From Sva-07 sp963743825 (GTDB taxonomy: Bacteria > Actinomycetota > Acidimicrobiia > Acidimicrobiales > Ilumatobacteraceae): a stretch of DNA of 64,000 nucleotides. The position numbers were made by a program, and so were the translations under genes. Location: the NCBI GenBank assembly GCA_963743825.1, contig CAVURC010000020.1:186001-250000 (forward strand), in the 5' to 3' direction. The notes under the pieces were generated by a model. It saw nothing but the letters and a program-made list of their open reading frames with translations, had not been told where the DNA came from and made no database searches. Position 1 is the first letter of the stretch. The number at the start of each line of letters is the position of its first letter. This document shows, in pieces, positions 28,920 to 38,015 of the stretch.

Positions 28920-29667
28920 TCAGGGGAGGTGGGCGATGGCGAGGAACTCGGGGGATTCGGTGGTCGCCGGGGCACTGCCGTAGGCGCCGGGCTCGACGCT
29001 GGAGATCGAATCGACCTCGAAACCGTGTGCGCCGAGGAGAAGTCGCAGCTCACGAGGGGTGTAACAGCCGGTCCAGAGATCGACTCGTCGGGATGTGCCG
29101 GATTCCGAGCGGATCTCGGTCATCTCGTGCGACACACCGGTTTGCGCATCGAACTCGGCATCGTCGTGGTACTTCACGGCGAAGTAGGCGTTGAACGCGC
29201 TCAGTGCGAGTCTCCCTCCCGGCCGCAGCGATCGGGCCAGACCGGCCACCACCGCTGCGTCGTCGCCGTCGGCGGTCATCATCCCGAACGCCCCTTGACA
29301 CAGGCAGATCACCGCATCGAACTCGGCCTCGAACGGCAACGCCCGAGCATCACCCCGCTCGAACGTCACCGATGAGCGAACGCCCCGCTGAGCGGGGTCT
29401 CGCTCATCGCTCGCTACGGGAGCGGGCGATGTCGATGAAGCGTTGGCTGATGTCGATGCCGTGGACATCGATCCCGCGCCCAGCGAGTTCGATCGCGTGG
29501 CGACCGGTACCGCACCCGACGTCGAGGACCCGGTCGCCGGGCGTCAGCCCGAGCGCGCTGACCACGTGGTCGACCTCCTGCACCGTGCCCTTGGTGTGGG
29601 CATAGCGGTCGTAGGCCGTACCCATGTGGTCGGCCAGGTCTTCGAACCAGTGATCGCGATCAACCAC
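28920..29667 (-). pseudogene. SAM-dependent methyltransferase split by a 40-bp palindrome
   Basis: A class I methyltransferase: motif I VLDVGCGTGRH and GIDISQRFIDIAR are in the 5' part starting at GTG 29667. The 3' part (VTFERGDARALPF, DAVICLCQG, SLRPGGRLALSAF) is in another frame. The two parts are separated by a 40-bp palindrome at 29370-29409. Taking out exactly those 40 bases joins RSRSE to VTFERGD and restores one frame of 235 residues. So the break is an insertion, unlike the one-base slips in other genes here. As written, translation stops at 29404. Whether any protein is made is unknown. Substrate unknown. Confidence 0.8.
29370..29409. repeat. 40-bp palindromic insertion
   Basis: Outer arms CGATGAGCGA / TCGCTCATCG are ten bases each. 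After a small uneven internal loop an inner stem CCCCGCT / AGCGGGG follows. It shares no clear sequence with the TTACATC family or the 55-bp repeat, so it would be a third palindrome type. Confidence 0.85.
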
Positions 29668-29672
29668 CGGCG

Positions 29673-30335
29673 TCAGTCCTCGGGCTGATCGGCGGCCAGA
29701 TCGGAGGCGTATCCCTGCTCGAGGAATTCACGAGTTGCGGCGTCGTTGGTCGCGACGAGACCCTGAGCGGTGAGAACGTCGAGGCCGTCGGGCGCGTCGG
29801 CCAACTCGTCCCAACTCGCCGGATCCCACACCCGGCCGCGCCGGAACGCCTTCGCGCAGTGCATGAAGACCTCCTCGACGCGCACGACGATCGCCGTCGT
29901 CGGCCGACGAAGCTCGTCGTCCCACCGATCGAGTGTCGCCGCGTCGGTCGTCACCCAGGCGGGACCGTTGACCCGGACCGTCTCGTCCTTGCCGGGCACG
30001 ACGAACAACAACCCGGCGCGACCGCTGGCGACCACTGCGCTGATGCTGTCGATCAGGTTGTTGCCGTTCAGATCGGGAAGTGCCACGTGGTGGTCGTCGA
30101 GCACACGGACGAACCCGGCAGGACCACCGCGCGGCGACACATCGAGGCCACCGTCGGCGCCGAGCGTCGCGATCAGGACGAACGGTGACCGGGCGACGAA
30201 CTCGGCGGTCGCCTGGTCGAGCACGGCGGTCTTCTTGGCCGCAGCGATCCGACCCGGCGCCCGGTACAACTCGCCGAGCTGTTCCTGCGATCCGATGATC
30301 GAGCCGACGGGCGGTTGCTGCTCCCCCATCGTCAT
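29673..30335 (-). CDS. Pyridoxamine 5'-phosphate oxidase family protein
   Basis: A 220-residue flavin/F420-type split-barrel protein of the MSMEG_1061-like group. It shows ARSPFVLIATLGADGGLDVSPRG, HHVALPDLNGNN and GRAGLLFVVPG, the pattern by which this group binds FMN. Start ATG 30335; the second ATG at 30329 is also possible. It lies seven bases after polA and five before the methyltransferase gene, so all belong to one minus-strand run. Substrate not known. Confidence 0.85.
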   Translation of the reverse strand: MTMGEQQPPVGSIIGSQEQLGELYRAPGRIAAAKKTAVLDQATAEFVARSPFVLIATLGADGGLDVSPRGGPAGFVRVLDDHHVALPDLNGNNLIDSISAVVASGRAGLLFVVPGKDETVRVNGPAWVTTDAATLDRWDDELRRPTTAIVVRVEEVFMHCAKAFRRGRVWDPASWDELADAPDGLDVLTAQGLVATNDAATREFLEQGYASDLAADQPED

Positions 30336-30342
30336 CTCTGCG

Positions 30343-33012
30343 TCAGCCCTTCGCCGACGCCCACGTGTCGCCCCACGACACGTTCACTTCGAGTGGTACG
30401 TCGAGTTCGGCGGCATCGTGCATGAGCCCGACGACGAGCTCGCCCACGACGTCGTGTTCGCTCTCGGGCACTTCGACGATCACCTCGTCGTGCACCTGGA
30501 GCACGACCCGGCTGTCGTAGCGGCCGGCGACCAGCGCGGCGTCGATGTCGACGAGCGCCACCTTGAAGATGTCGGCGGCGAGGCCCTGGATACCGGCATT
30601 CATCGCCTGGCGCTCCCCCGCCTGGCGCACCCGGAAGTTCGAGTTCATCAGTTCGGGAATCGGCCGCCGACGCCCGAAGAGCGTTTCGGTGTACCCACGC
30701 TCACGGGCCTCGATCACCGTGCGATCCATGTAGTTCTTGACGTTCGGGAACGCCACGAAGTACGCGTCGAGGATGATCGCCGCCTCCTCGGTCGCGATGT
30801 TCAGCCGCTGGCCGAGTCCGTAGGCCTCCATGCCGTACGCGAGCCCGTACGACACCATCTTCGCCTTCGATCGTTGCTCGACGGTGACCGAGGTCGGATC
30901 GACGCCGAACACCCTCGCCGCAGTGGCATTGTGGATGTCCTGTCCACTCGTGAAGGCCTCGATCAGTCCCGGATCCTTGGCGAGGTGGGCGATGCAGCGC
31001 AACTCGATCTGGTTGTAGTCGGCGACCAGCAGCATGGTGCCCGGCGCCGGGACGAAGGCCTTGCGGAACTGGCGCCCTTCGTCGGTGCGCACGGGGATGT
31101 TGTGCAGGTTCGGCCGGTCGGACGAGAGCCGGCCCGTGCGAGCCACGGTCTGGTTGAACGTCGCGTGGATCCGACCGTCGTCGGCGACTTCTGCGAGCAG
31201 GCCCTCGCCGTAGGTGCTGCGGAGCTTCTCGACCTCGCGATAACGCAGGAGCGGCTCGAGGAACTCGGGCCACTGGTCCTTGATCTTCTCCAGCGTCGCG
31301 GCGTCGGTGGAGAAGCCGGTCTTGGTCTTCTTGCCTGGCGCCAAGCCGCGTTCGTCGTAGAGGATCTCGCGCAACTGCTTCGGCGAGTTGAGGTTCAGGT
31401 CGTCGCGACCCGCCACCTCGCGCAGCTGCCCCTGCAGGGTCTGGACCTCGTCGGACAGTCGCTTGCCGAGCGCCCGGAGCTCGTCGACGTCGACCCCGAT
31501 GCCGACGTGCTCCATCTTCGCGAGGACGAGCACCAGCGGGTTCTCGATCGTGCGATACAGCTCGGCCATCCCCTGGGCCTCCATGCTCGCCACGATCGGC
31601 TCGGCCAACGCGTTGACGGCGAGCGCATCGCGAGCTGCCAGCTCGGCGTCACCGAGCGACGTGCCGTCGAGATCGAGCTGGCCACTGCCGGCGGCATCGT
31701 CGGATGGCCGGGCGAACTTCGTGTACTTCTCGATGAGGTCGGGCAGGGTGTAGCGCGCCTCGGCAGGGTCGATGAGGTAGGCCGCGATCGCCGTGTCGAG
31801 CGTCAGGCCCCGCACCTCGACGTCGAACTCCAACAGCGAACGCATCAGCGGCTTCACGTTGTGCCCACGCAGGTCGGTGTGCGAGCCGAGCGCCTGTCGC
31901 ACGGCATCGTCGGCGAGCACGTCGGCGGGGATCCACAGCACGTCGGCCATCGACGCGTCGACGACCACGGCGATGCCGGCAAGCGGAGATCGGCCGGGTT
32001 CTCCGAGCCAGGTGGCCGCGACATCGAGCGTCGTTGCGGCCGAAATCGCTGCAGCTGCCTGCACGGCCGACGACGCCGTCGTCACCTCGGCGACGAGCTC
32101 GGCGCGCTCGTCGACGGGTCCGAGGTCGACCGACGCACCCATCGCCGACAGCGCCTCGTCGAGCCGAGCGGCGAGGGTTCGGAACTCGAGGAAGTCGAAC
32201 AGCCGCTTCAACTCGTCGGCGTTCGGCGTCACGGCGAGATCGGCGGGATCGACGTCGATCGGCGCGTCGTGATGCAGCAGCATGAGGTCGAGATTCTTCC
32301 GGGCCCGGTCCTCGTGCTCGGTGAGGTTGGCGCGCAGTTTGGGTGTCTGGTCGTCGACGTGCTCGAAGATGCCGTCGAGGCCGCCGTACGTGTTGATCAG
32401 CTTCGCCGCCGTCTTCTCGCCCACGCCGGGGACACCGGGCAGATTGTCGCTGCTGTCGCCACGCAAGGCGGCGTACTGCGGGTACAACGCCGGGGTCACA
32501 CCGGTTCGCTCCTCGATCCCGGCCTCGTCGTAGAACGCGTAGTCGCTGACGCCGCGCTTGTTGTAGAGCACCATCACGTCGGGGTCCCGAACGAGCTGGT
32601 AGCTGTCGCGGTCGCCGGTCACGATGATCACCCGATGGCCGGCCTCGACGAGGCGGTCGGTGGCGGTGGCGATCAGGTCGTCGGCCTCCCAGCCGGACAG
32701 GTCGACCGCCGCGATCCCGATCGCGTCGAGCACTTCGCGCACGAGACCCATCTGCTGGCGCAGGATGTCCGGGGCCGCCTCACGCTGCGCCTTGTAGAGC
32801 GGCTCGGCATCGTGGCGGAACGTCGGCTCGGGACGGTCGAAGGCGACCAGCACGCCATCGGGGCGGTGGTCCTTCATCACGTTGATCATCATCGACGTGA
32901 ATCCGAACACCGCGTTGGTGACCTGACCGCTCGCAGTGGCCATGTCGGTGGGGAGCGCGAAGAACGCGCGGTAGGTCAGCGAGTTGCCGTCGACGACGAG
33001 GTAGGTGCCCAT
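30343..33012 (-). CDS. polA: DNA polymerase I
   Basis: An 889-residue PolA. The 5' nuclease domain fills residues 1 to about 290 (DGNSLTYRAFF, GDRDSYQL, RGDSSDNLPGVPGVGEKTA). A 3'-5' exonuclease-like domain follows at about 310-480 but lacks clear DEDD metal residues, as in other actinobacteria, so proofreading is probably absent. The polymerase domain (about 490-889) has VADYNQIELR and VHDEVIVE with the catalytic Asp residues and GRRRPIPEL. Start ATG 33012, eight bases after the response regulator stop. The frame is intact over 2.6 kb. Confidence 0.96.
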   Translation of the reverse strand: MGTYLVVDGNSLTYRAFFALPTDMATASGQVTNAVFGFTSMMINVMKDHRPDGVLVAFDRPEPTFRHDAEPLYKAQREAAPDILRQQMGLVREVLDAIGIAAVDLSGWEADDLIATATDRLVEAGHRVIIVTGDRDSYQLVRDPDVMVLYNKRGVSDYAFYDEAGIEERTGVTPALYPQYAALRGDSSDNLPGVPGVGEKTAAKLINTYGGLDGIFEHVDDQTPKLRANLTEHEDRARKNLDLMLLHHDAPIDVDPADLAVTPNADELKRLFDFLEFRTLAARLDEALSAMGASVDLGPVDERAELVAEVTTASSAVQAAAAISAATTLDVAATWLGEPGRSPLAGIAVVVDASMADVLWIPADVLADDAVRQALGSHTDLRGHNVKPLMRSLLEFDVEVRGLTLDTAIAAYLIDPAEARYTLPDLIEKYTKFARPSDDAAGSGQLDLDGTSLGDAELAARDALAVNALAEPIVASMEAQGMAELYRTIENPLVLVLAKMEHVGIGVDVDELRALGKRLSDEVQTLQGQLREVAGRDDLNLNSPKQLREILYDERGLAPGKKTKTGFSTDAATLEKIKDQWPEFLEPLLRYREVEKLRSTYGEGLLAEVADDGRIHATFNQTVARTGRLSSDRPNLHNIPVRTDEGRQFRKAFVPAPGTMLLVADYNQIELRCIAHLAKDPGLIEAFTSGQDIHNATAARVFGVDPTSVTVEQRSKAKMVSYGLAYGMEAYGLGQRLNIATEEAAIILDAYFVAFPNVKNYMDRTVIEARERGYTETLFGRRRPIPELMNSNFRVRQAGERQAMNAGIQGLAADIFKVALVDIDAALVAGRYDSRVVLQVHDEVIVEVPESEHDVVGELVVGLMHDAAELDVPLEVNVSWGDTWASAKG

Positions 33013-33020
33013 CGCAGCGA

Positions 33021-33605
33021 TCAGCCGGCACCCGGACGCAGCGAGCCGTCCAGGATCCGGTCGGCGACGTCACGCATCCGGATCCGTTCACTCATCGCCG
33101 TACGTTGGATGAACGAGAACGCATCGGCCTCCGACATTCCGGCCGCGTCGATCAACACGCCCTTGGCGCGGTCGACGACCTTGCGGGATTCGAGTTGCTC
33201 GCCGAGCGCATCGATCTCGCCGGTGAGCGAACGAAGTTCCCTGAAGCGCCCCATCGCCACCTCGATGGCCGGGATCAGGTCGCTCTTCTGGAACGGCTTC
33301 ACGAGAAACGCCAGCGCGCCGGCATCGCGGGCCTGCTCGACGACCTCGCGCTGGCTGAACGCGGTCAGCATCAGTACGCCGCAGATCTTCTCGCCGTTGA
33401 TGATGCGGGCTGCTTCGAGCCCGTCCATGCCGGGCATCTTGATGTCGAGGATCGCCAGATCCGGCTGCAGGGCACGGACGAGTTCGACCGCCTGGTCGCC
33501 CCGACCGGTTTCGCCGATGACGTCGTAGCCCTCTTCTTCGAGGGTTTCACGGAGATCCATCCTGATGATGGCCTCGTCCTCGGCGATGACGACACGCAAC
33601 GGCAT
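33021..33605 (-). CDS. pdtaR: ANTAR-domain response regulator (PdtaR-like)
   Basis: A 194-residue regulator. The receiver domain has acidic residues in VIAEDEAIIRMDL, the phospho-acceptor Asp in LAILDIKMPG, and Lys in LVKPFQ. An RNA-binding ANTAR domain follows at about 125-185 (SRKVVDRAKGVLIDAAGMSEADAF). In mycobacteria PdtaR with its kinase PdtaS controls transcripts by binding hairpins near terminators. The kinase gene is not adjacent. It lies eight bases upstream of polA, a common actinobacterial order. Confidence 0.93.
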   Translation of the reverse strand: MPLRVVIAEDEAIIRMDLRETLEEEGYDVIGETGRGDQAVELVRALQPDLAILDIKMPGMDGLEAARIINGEKICGVLMLTAFSQREVVEQARDAGALAFLVKPFQKSDLIPAIEVAMGRFRELRSLTGEIDALGEQLESRKVVDRAKGVLIDAAGMSEADAFSFIQRTAMSERIRMRDVADRILDGSLRPGAG

Positions 33606-33667
33606 GGTCCTTATCTAGCAGGTGACGGCCGGCATCCGCTCCTGAACCCCGCGCCGCCTCGCCCAAC

Positions 33668-34495
33668 TCACCCGAACGCCGAGGCCATCGCCTTGCTGAT
33701 GGGTCGCACCAGTTCGCGGAGCCGATCACAGCCATCGACGCCGATGGCGGCGTACGGAGCGGCGGCGAGTTCGTCGGTGCGCTGTTCGATCCAGGCACGC
33801 CGCTGACGACCGAGTTCGGTGAACGCGAGGTCAGGATCGAGCCAGCCGATCGAACGCAACCGCTCCTCGGCAGCGAGCCAGTCGTCGCCGGTTCGTTGCC
33901 GTGTGGCCCTGAGGATCTCGGAGCTCACATCACCCGCGGCGGCGTGCGTGACGAGCGCTTCGCAGCCGTTCAGCCCCTCGACGGTCAGCGCAGCGATGTG
34001 GCCGTCGCCACGGAACTCGCGCAGGAGCGTCTGCGCGAACCACAGCACGAGGTGCGGCTCGTCCGGCCAGGCCAGCGCTGCGTGACCAGCGAACAACGGT
34101 CGACCCTCGGGGCGCTCACACGCAGCGAGTGCCGCGGCGCGTGCCAACTCGGCCGCCTCGATGATGTCGGGCCCGTCGACGCTCTCCGGCGCGAGCCGGC
34201 GCAGCATGCGATCGGCAGCTGTCAGCCGCGCCGCCGAGACGGCCTCCGGGGTGACCTGATCCCAGACACCTTCCATGCTCGCGCGCACCAGGTCAGGGTC
34301 GAAGTTGAAGAACGTGGCGATGACCACCGATGCCGGTACCGCACCCATCGGCGCTGCCCGCGAGGCGAAATAGCCCCGCATCCGGTCGTCGATGCCGATG
34401 GCGGCGTACTCCTCGCGGGCCTCGGGCACGAAGTAGATGGCGCCGTGCACAGGTTCGAGCGTGCGCCAGGTCTTGCGTGCGGTCAGTGGATCCAT
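33668..34495 (-). CDS. SCO6745-family protein
   Basis: A 275-residue protein of an actinobacterial family named after SCO6745. Typical features are the start ARKTWRTLEPVHGAIYFVPEA, the AAPMGAVPASVVIATFFNF segment and WPDEPHLVLWFAQTLLREFRGDGH. The C-terminal third resembles a winged-helix DNA-binding fold, but this is a guess. Function unknown. It lies alone on the minus strand between pdtaR and a short coiled-coil gene. Confidence 0.75.
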   Translation of the reverse strand: MDPLTARKTWRTLEPVHGAIYFVPEAREEYAAIGIDDRMRGYFASRAAPMGAVPASVVIATFFNFDPDLVRASMEGVWDQVTPEAVSAARLTAADRMLRRLAPESVDGPDIIEAAELARAAALAACERPEGRPLFAGHAALAWPDEPHLVLWFAQTLLREFRGDGHIAALTVEGLNGCEALVTHAAAGDVSSEILRATRQRTGDDWLAAEERLRSIGWLDPDLAFTELGRQRRAWIEQRTDELAAAPYAAIGVDGCDRLRELVRPISKAMASAFG

Positions 34496-34523
34496 CAGCA
34501 GAGCATGTCAGCTGACCCGACCT

Positions 34524-34802
34524 TCACATGCGGTCGAGGAGTTCGTCCTGGCGCACCTCGAGCGATGCGATCTCCTCCACGACCTTCGAGCGATGCTTGG
34601 CCAGGGCATCGACGTGACGGCGCGCATCACGCGCCTCGTACGACGCTCCCGCGGTTTCGGACACGAGCGCCCGGATGGCCTGGTCGTCGGCGTCGTCACC
34701 CAGATGGATCATCTGTTCGTCGATCACCGACAACTCGGAGCGCAGCGACTTCAATCGGATCGCCACCTGCGAGAGCCGCCGTTCGACCAGCCAATTGCCC
34801 AT
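34524..34802 (-). CDS. Short coiled-coil protein, function unknown
   Basis: A 92-residue, charged, helical protein (MGNWLVERRLSQVAIR at the start, EEIASLEVRQDELLDRM at the end). Heptad-like leucine spacing through residues about 8-35 and 65-90 suggests a helical hairpin or coiled coil. ATG 34802 is chosen; the frame upstream overlaps the tRNA gene. No family recognised. Confidence 0.65.
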   Translation of the reverse strand: MGNWLVERRLSQVAIRLKSLRSELSVIDEQMIHLGDDADDQAIRALVSETAGASYEARDARRHVDALAKHRSKVVEEIASLEVRQDELLDRM

Positions 34803-34844
34803 GAGGACGCCGAATCTAGTTCGGGCCGCCCACGACGTGCACAG

Positions 34845-34918
34845 TGCCCCGGGTCGGACTCGAACCGACACTTGACGGTGTTTGAGACCGTTGCCTCTGC
34901 CAATTGGGCTACCGGGGC
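34845..34918 (-). tRNA. tRNA-Leu (CAA anticodon), short variable loop
   Basis: A 74-base cloverleaf: acceptor GCCCCGG/CCGGGGC with discriminator A, anticodon stem ACGGT/ACCGT with loop CTCAAAC (anticodon CAA), T arm GTCGG-TTCGAGT-CCGAC. The CCA end is not encoded. The anticodon reads the leucine codon UUG, yet the variable loop has only five bases, whereas most bacterial tRNA-Leu have a long variable arm. I believe similar short tRNA-Leu(CAA) genes occur in actinobacteria but cannot verify it here. Confidence 0.9.
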
Positions 34919-35006
34919 GCGTATGACGGCTGGGCAGGCGGAAAGGTTAGCGGGCTTACCGGGCGGTAGCTCGTGCAGACATCGGCGGAGGTCTAGCCTG
35001 GCTCAA

Positions 35007-36188
35007 ATGCTCGCTTTCACCTTCCCCGGCCAGGGCTCACAACGCCCGGGCATGGGACTGCCCTGGCGCGACCACGAGAGCTGGGAACTCGTCGACGAGG
35101 CAAGCGACATCGCTGGCCGCGATGTCGGCGCCCTGCTCTGCGACGCCGACGCCGACGAATTGAAGGACACCCGCAACGCTCAGCTGACGACCTTCGTGTC
35201 GAGCCTGATGGTGCTCGACGCGGTCGAGCGGCTCGGCATCGAGCCCAGCTACTGCGCCGGCCACAGCCTCGGCGAGTACACCGCTCTCACCGCAACCGGG
35301 GCACTGGGGTTCGACGACGGCGTGCGACTCGTGGTGGAGCGCAGCGCCGCGATGCACGATGCCGGGCTCGCCCAGCCGGGCACCATGGCGGCCGTACTCG
35401 GCCTCGACGACGACCACGTCGAGATCGCCTGTCGCCGAGCCGACGCCGAGGTGTGGGTCGCCAACTTCAATGCCCCTGGCCAGGTCGTGATCGCCGGTTC
35501 GCCGTCAGGCGTCGACGCGGCGAGCGTCCATGCCAAGGAACTCGGCGCCAAGAAGGTGATGCCGCTCCAGGTGTCCGGGGCGTTCCACACGCCCTTCATG
35601 ACGGCCGCGCGTGACCGCCTGCGCACAGCGCTGGCGGCGGCCGACCCGCGTGACTCCGACGTCCCCGTCGTGTCGAACGTCGACGCGCTGGCCCACGACC
35701 AGGGCGCCGACTGGGCGAGCCTGCTGTCGGCTCAACTCTCGAGCCCGGTGCGCTGGAAGCACTGTCTGCTCACGCTCGCCGAGAGCGGTGTCACGGACTT
35801 TGCGGAGCTCGGGCCCGGAGCGGTGCTGACCGGCATGGCCAAGCGCACGGTCACCGACGGACGCACGATCTCGGTGTCGACCCCCGAGGACCTCGACAAG
35901 CTGATCGAGTGGGTCGGAGCCCGCACGACGTCGGCCCCCGCTCAGCACGAGGGCGAGCACCTCTTCGCCGTCGAGCGTCTCGTCGTGAGTCCTGGGGCGG
36001 GCATCTTCACGCCGATCGGATCGTTGGCGGAGGGATCCCTCATCACCGTCGGAGCGGTGCTCGGCCACGTCGGCGACGTCGAGGTCCGCTCACCGTTCGC
36101 CGGCATTCTCCAGAGCTACATCGCTCTCGACACCGAACGTGTCACACCTCGCCAGCCGATTGCCTGGCTGCGCAGTGACGGATCATGA
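35007..36188 (+). CDS. fabD: Malonyl-CoA-ACP transacylase FabD with C-terminal biotinyl/lipoyl-like domain
   Basis: FabD loads malonate onto acyl carrier protein. Residues 1 to about 300 are the acyltransferase: FTFPGQGSQ at the start, the nucleophile in GHSLGEY, and the catalytic His in SGAFHTPFM. After a short linker (TTSAPAQHEG) residues about 317-393 form a biotinyl/lipoyl-like beta barrel (VVSPGAGIFTPI, GAVLGHVGDVEVRSPFAGIL, RQPIAWLR). The usual MKM attachment lysine is replaced by VRSPF, so it is probably not modified. The normal FabD length is about 310 residues. It is first in the run fabD-fabH-fabG-acpP-fabF. The fused domain may tether FabD to a partner, which is inference. Confidence 0.92.
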   Translation: MLAFTFPGQGSQRPGMGLPWRDHESWELVDEASDIAGRDVGALLCDADADELKDTRNAQLTTFVSSLMVLDAVERLGIEPSYCAGHSLGEYTALTATGALGFDDGVRLVVERSAAMHDAGLAQPGTMAAVLGLDDDHVEIACRRADAEVWVANFNAPGQVVIAGSPSGVDAASVHAKELGAKKVMPLQVSGAFHTPFMTAARDRLRTALAAADPRDSDVPVVSNVDALAHDQGADWASLLSAQLSSPVRWKHCLLTLAESGVTDFAELGPGAVLTGMAKRTVTDGRTISVSTPEDLDKLIEWVGARTTSAPAQHEGEHLFAVERLVVSPGAGIFTPIGSLAEGSLITVGAVLGHVGDVEVRSPFAGILQSYIALDTERVTPRQPIAWLRSDGS

Positions 36189-36209
36189 CGAGCGAGGGGA
36201 CCTGACCAG

Positions 36210-37184
36210 ATGCCAGCAGTACCGATCGGCACCCGAGGGGCGGTGATCACGGGGTGGGGTACCGCCCTGCCGGATCGCATCGTCACCAATCACGATCTCG
36301 AACAGACGATGGAGACCAGCGACGCCTGGATCGTCGACCGCACCGGAATTCGCGAGCGTCATGTCGGCGGCACCACGGCAGGTCTCTCGGTCGAGTCCGG
36401 CCGCCAAGCACTCGAGATGTCCGGGGTCGACCCGGCCGAGATCGATCTGCTCATTCTTGCCACCACGACACCCGATCGCCTCGTGCCGGCAACGTCCGCC
36501 ACGGTGCAGAACGAACTCGGCCTGCGGTGCGGCGCCTTCGACGTGAACGCCGCATGCTCCGGCTGGGTCTACGGACTCGTGGCCGCTCACGGGTTCATCG
36601 CCACCGGCGCCGACAAGATCCTGGTCATCGGCACGGACACCCTCGCACGCATCACCGACTGGACCGATCGCAACACCGCCATTCTGTTCGCCGACGGATC
36701 CGGAGCGGCGGTGATCGAGGCGGTCGACGGACCGGGGCAGTTGCTGGGATGGGATCTCGACGCCGACGGCAGTGCCGAGGACGCCCTGTACTGCGAGCAC
36801 GGCGGCCTGCTTCAGATGGAGGGCAAGGAGGTGTTCCGGCGTGCCGTGCGGATCATGGTCGATTCCGCCACGAAGTCGATGGCCCACGCCGGTGTCACCG
36901 CCGACGACATCGCCCTCGTCGTCCCCCACCAGGCGAACCTCCGCATCATCTCGGCCTCCTGCGATCGCCTCGGGATCGGCCTCGATCGAGCATCGATCGT
37001 TCTCGATCACACCGGCAACACGTCGGCGGCATCCGTGCCGCTCGCCCTTGCCGACGCCCTCGACGCCGGTCGTGTCACCGATGGCGATCTGGTGCTGTTC
37101 GTCGGGTTCGGAGCCGGCATGACCTCCGCCAGCGCCGTGGTTCGATGGAATCAGGCCGCACACGAACGGAGCGCTGCCACATGA
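36210..37184 (+). CDS. fabH: 3-oxoacyl-ACP synthase III FabH
   Basis: Starts fatty acid chains by condensing an acyl-CoA primer with malonyl-ACP. The 324-residue protein has the catalytic triad Cys in NAACSGW, His in VPHQAN and Asn in HTGNTSAAS, and the DRTGIRERH segment. It begins 21 bp after fabD and its TGA overlaps the fabG ATG. In actinobacteria with branched fatty acids FabH prefers branched primers; nothing in the sequence decides this. Confidence 0.95.
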   Translation: MPAVPIGTRGAVITGWGTALPDRIVTNHDLEQTMETSDAWIVDRTGIRERHVGGTTAGLSVESGRQALEMSGVDPAEIDLLILATTTPDRLVPATSATVQNELGLRCGAFDVNAACSGWVYGLVAAHGFIATGADKILVIGTDTLARITDWTDRNTAILFADGSGAAVIEAVDGPGQLLGWDLDADGSAEDALYCEHGGLLQMEGKEVFRRAVRIMVDSATKSMAHAGVTADDIALVVPHQANLRIISASCDRLGIGLDRASIVLDHTGNTSAASVPLALADALDAGRVTDGDLVLFVGFGAGMTSASAVVRWNQAAHERSAAT

Positions 37185-37900
37185 CCGCTGCCACCGGACG
37201 CATCGTGCTCGTCACCGGCGGCTCCCGCGGGATCGGACTCGCCTGCGCCCGCCGTTTCCAGGCGCTCGGCGACCGGGTCGCAGTCACCTACAACTCCTCG
37301 CCGCCACCCGACGGGCTGTTCGGCGTCAAGTGCGACGTGACCTCGAACGACGAGGTCGAGGCCGCCTTCACCGCGATCGAGCAGCACTTCGGCGGAACCG
37401 TCGAGGTCGTCGTCTCCAACGCCGGCGTCACGCGTGACGGCCTGTTGCTGCGGATGGGCGAGGACGACTTCACGTCCGTCGTCGACGCCAATCTGACCGG
37501 TGCCTTCCGGATCGTGAAGCGAGCGTCGCGTGGGATGCTCAAGGCGCGATCGGGGCGGATCGTGCTCGTGTCCTCCGTGGTCGCACTGCTCGGCTCGGCC
37601 GGACAGGCGAACTACGCCGCCTCGAAAGCGGGCCTCGTCGGCTTCGCTCGATCAGTGGCACGCGAGCTCGGATCTCGCTCGATCACGGTGAATGTGGTGG
37701 CTCCCGGCCCGGTGGCCACCGACATGACCGCTGCGCTCGGTGACGACCGGCTCGCCGACCTCACCGCAATGGTGCCGCTGCAACGCATGGCCGAGCCCGA
37801 CGAGATCGCCGGTGTCGTTGCGTTCCTCGCCTCGGCCGATGCTGCCTACATCACCGGCGCGGTCATTCCGGTCGATGGCGGGCTCGGCATGGGCCACTGA
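37181..37900 (+). CDS. fabG: 3-oxoacyl-ACP reductase FabG
   Basis: NADPH-dependent short-chain reductase of the elongation cycle, 239 residues. The nucleotide motif is VTGGSRGIG, the structural motif is VSNAGVTRDG, and the catalytic Ser/Tyr/Lys lie in VSSVVALLGSAGQANYAASK. The C terminus ITGAVIPVDGGLGMGH is typical. ATG 37181 overlaps the fabH stop (ATGA), so the two are coupled. A gap of 115 bp to acpP leaves room for a promoter. Confidence 0.95.
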   Translation: MTAATGRIVLVTGGSRGIGLACARRFQALGDRVAVTYNSSPPPDGLFGVKCDVTSNDEVEAAFTAIEQHFGGTVEVVVSNAGVTRDGLLLRMGEDDFTSVVDANLTGAFRIVKRASRGMLKARSGRIVLVSSVVALLGSAGQANYAASKAGLVGFARSVARELGSRSITVNVVAPGPVATDMTAALGDDRLADLTAMVPLQRMAEPDEIAGVVAFLASADAAYITGAVIPVDGGLGMGH

Positions 37901-38015
37901 CCGCCGAGAACTGTCCGATCATCGGTGCGCCGAACCCGGTGTGCCTACACTTTCAACCCGACTCGACAACCAGCCACGTCGAGCCGAACATCGCCGAAAC
38001 ATCAAGGAGAAGACC

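Noticed and set aside
29404..29667. A separate short 87-residue methyltransferase fragment gene
   Set aside because: It is the 5' half of the gene interrupted by the 40-bp palindrome; the stop lies inside the palindrome.
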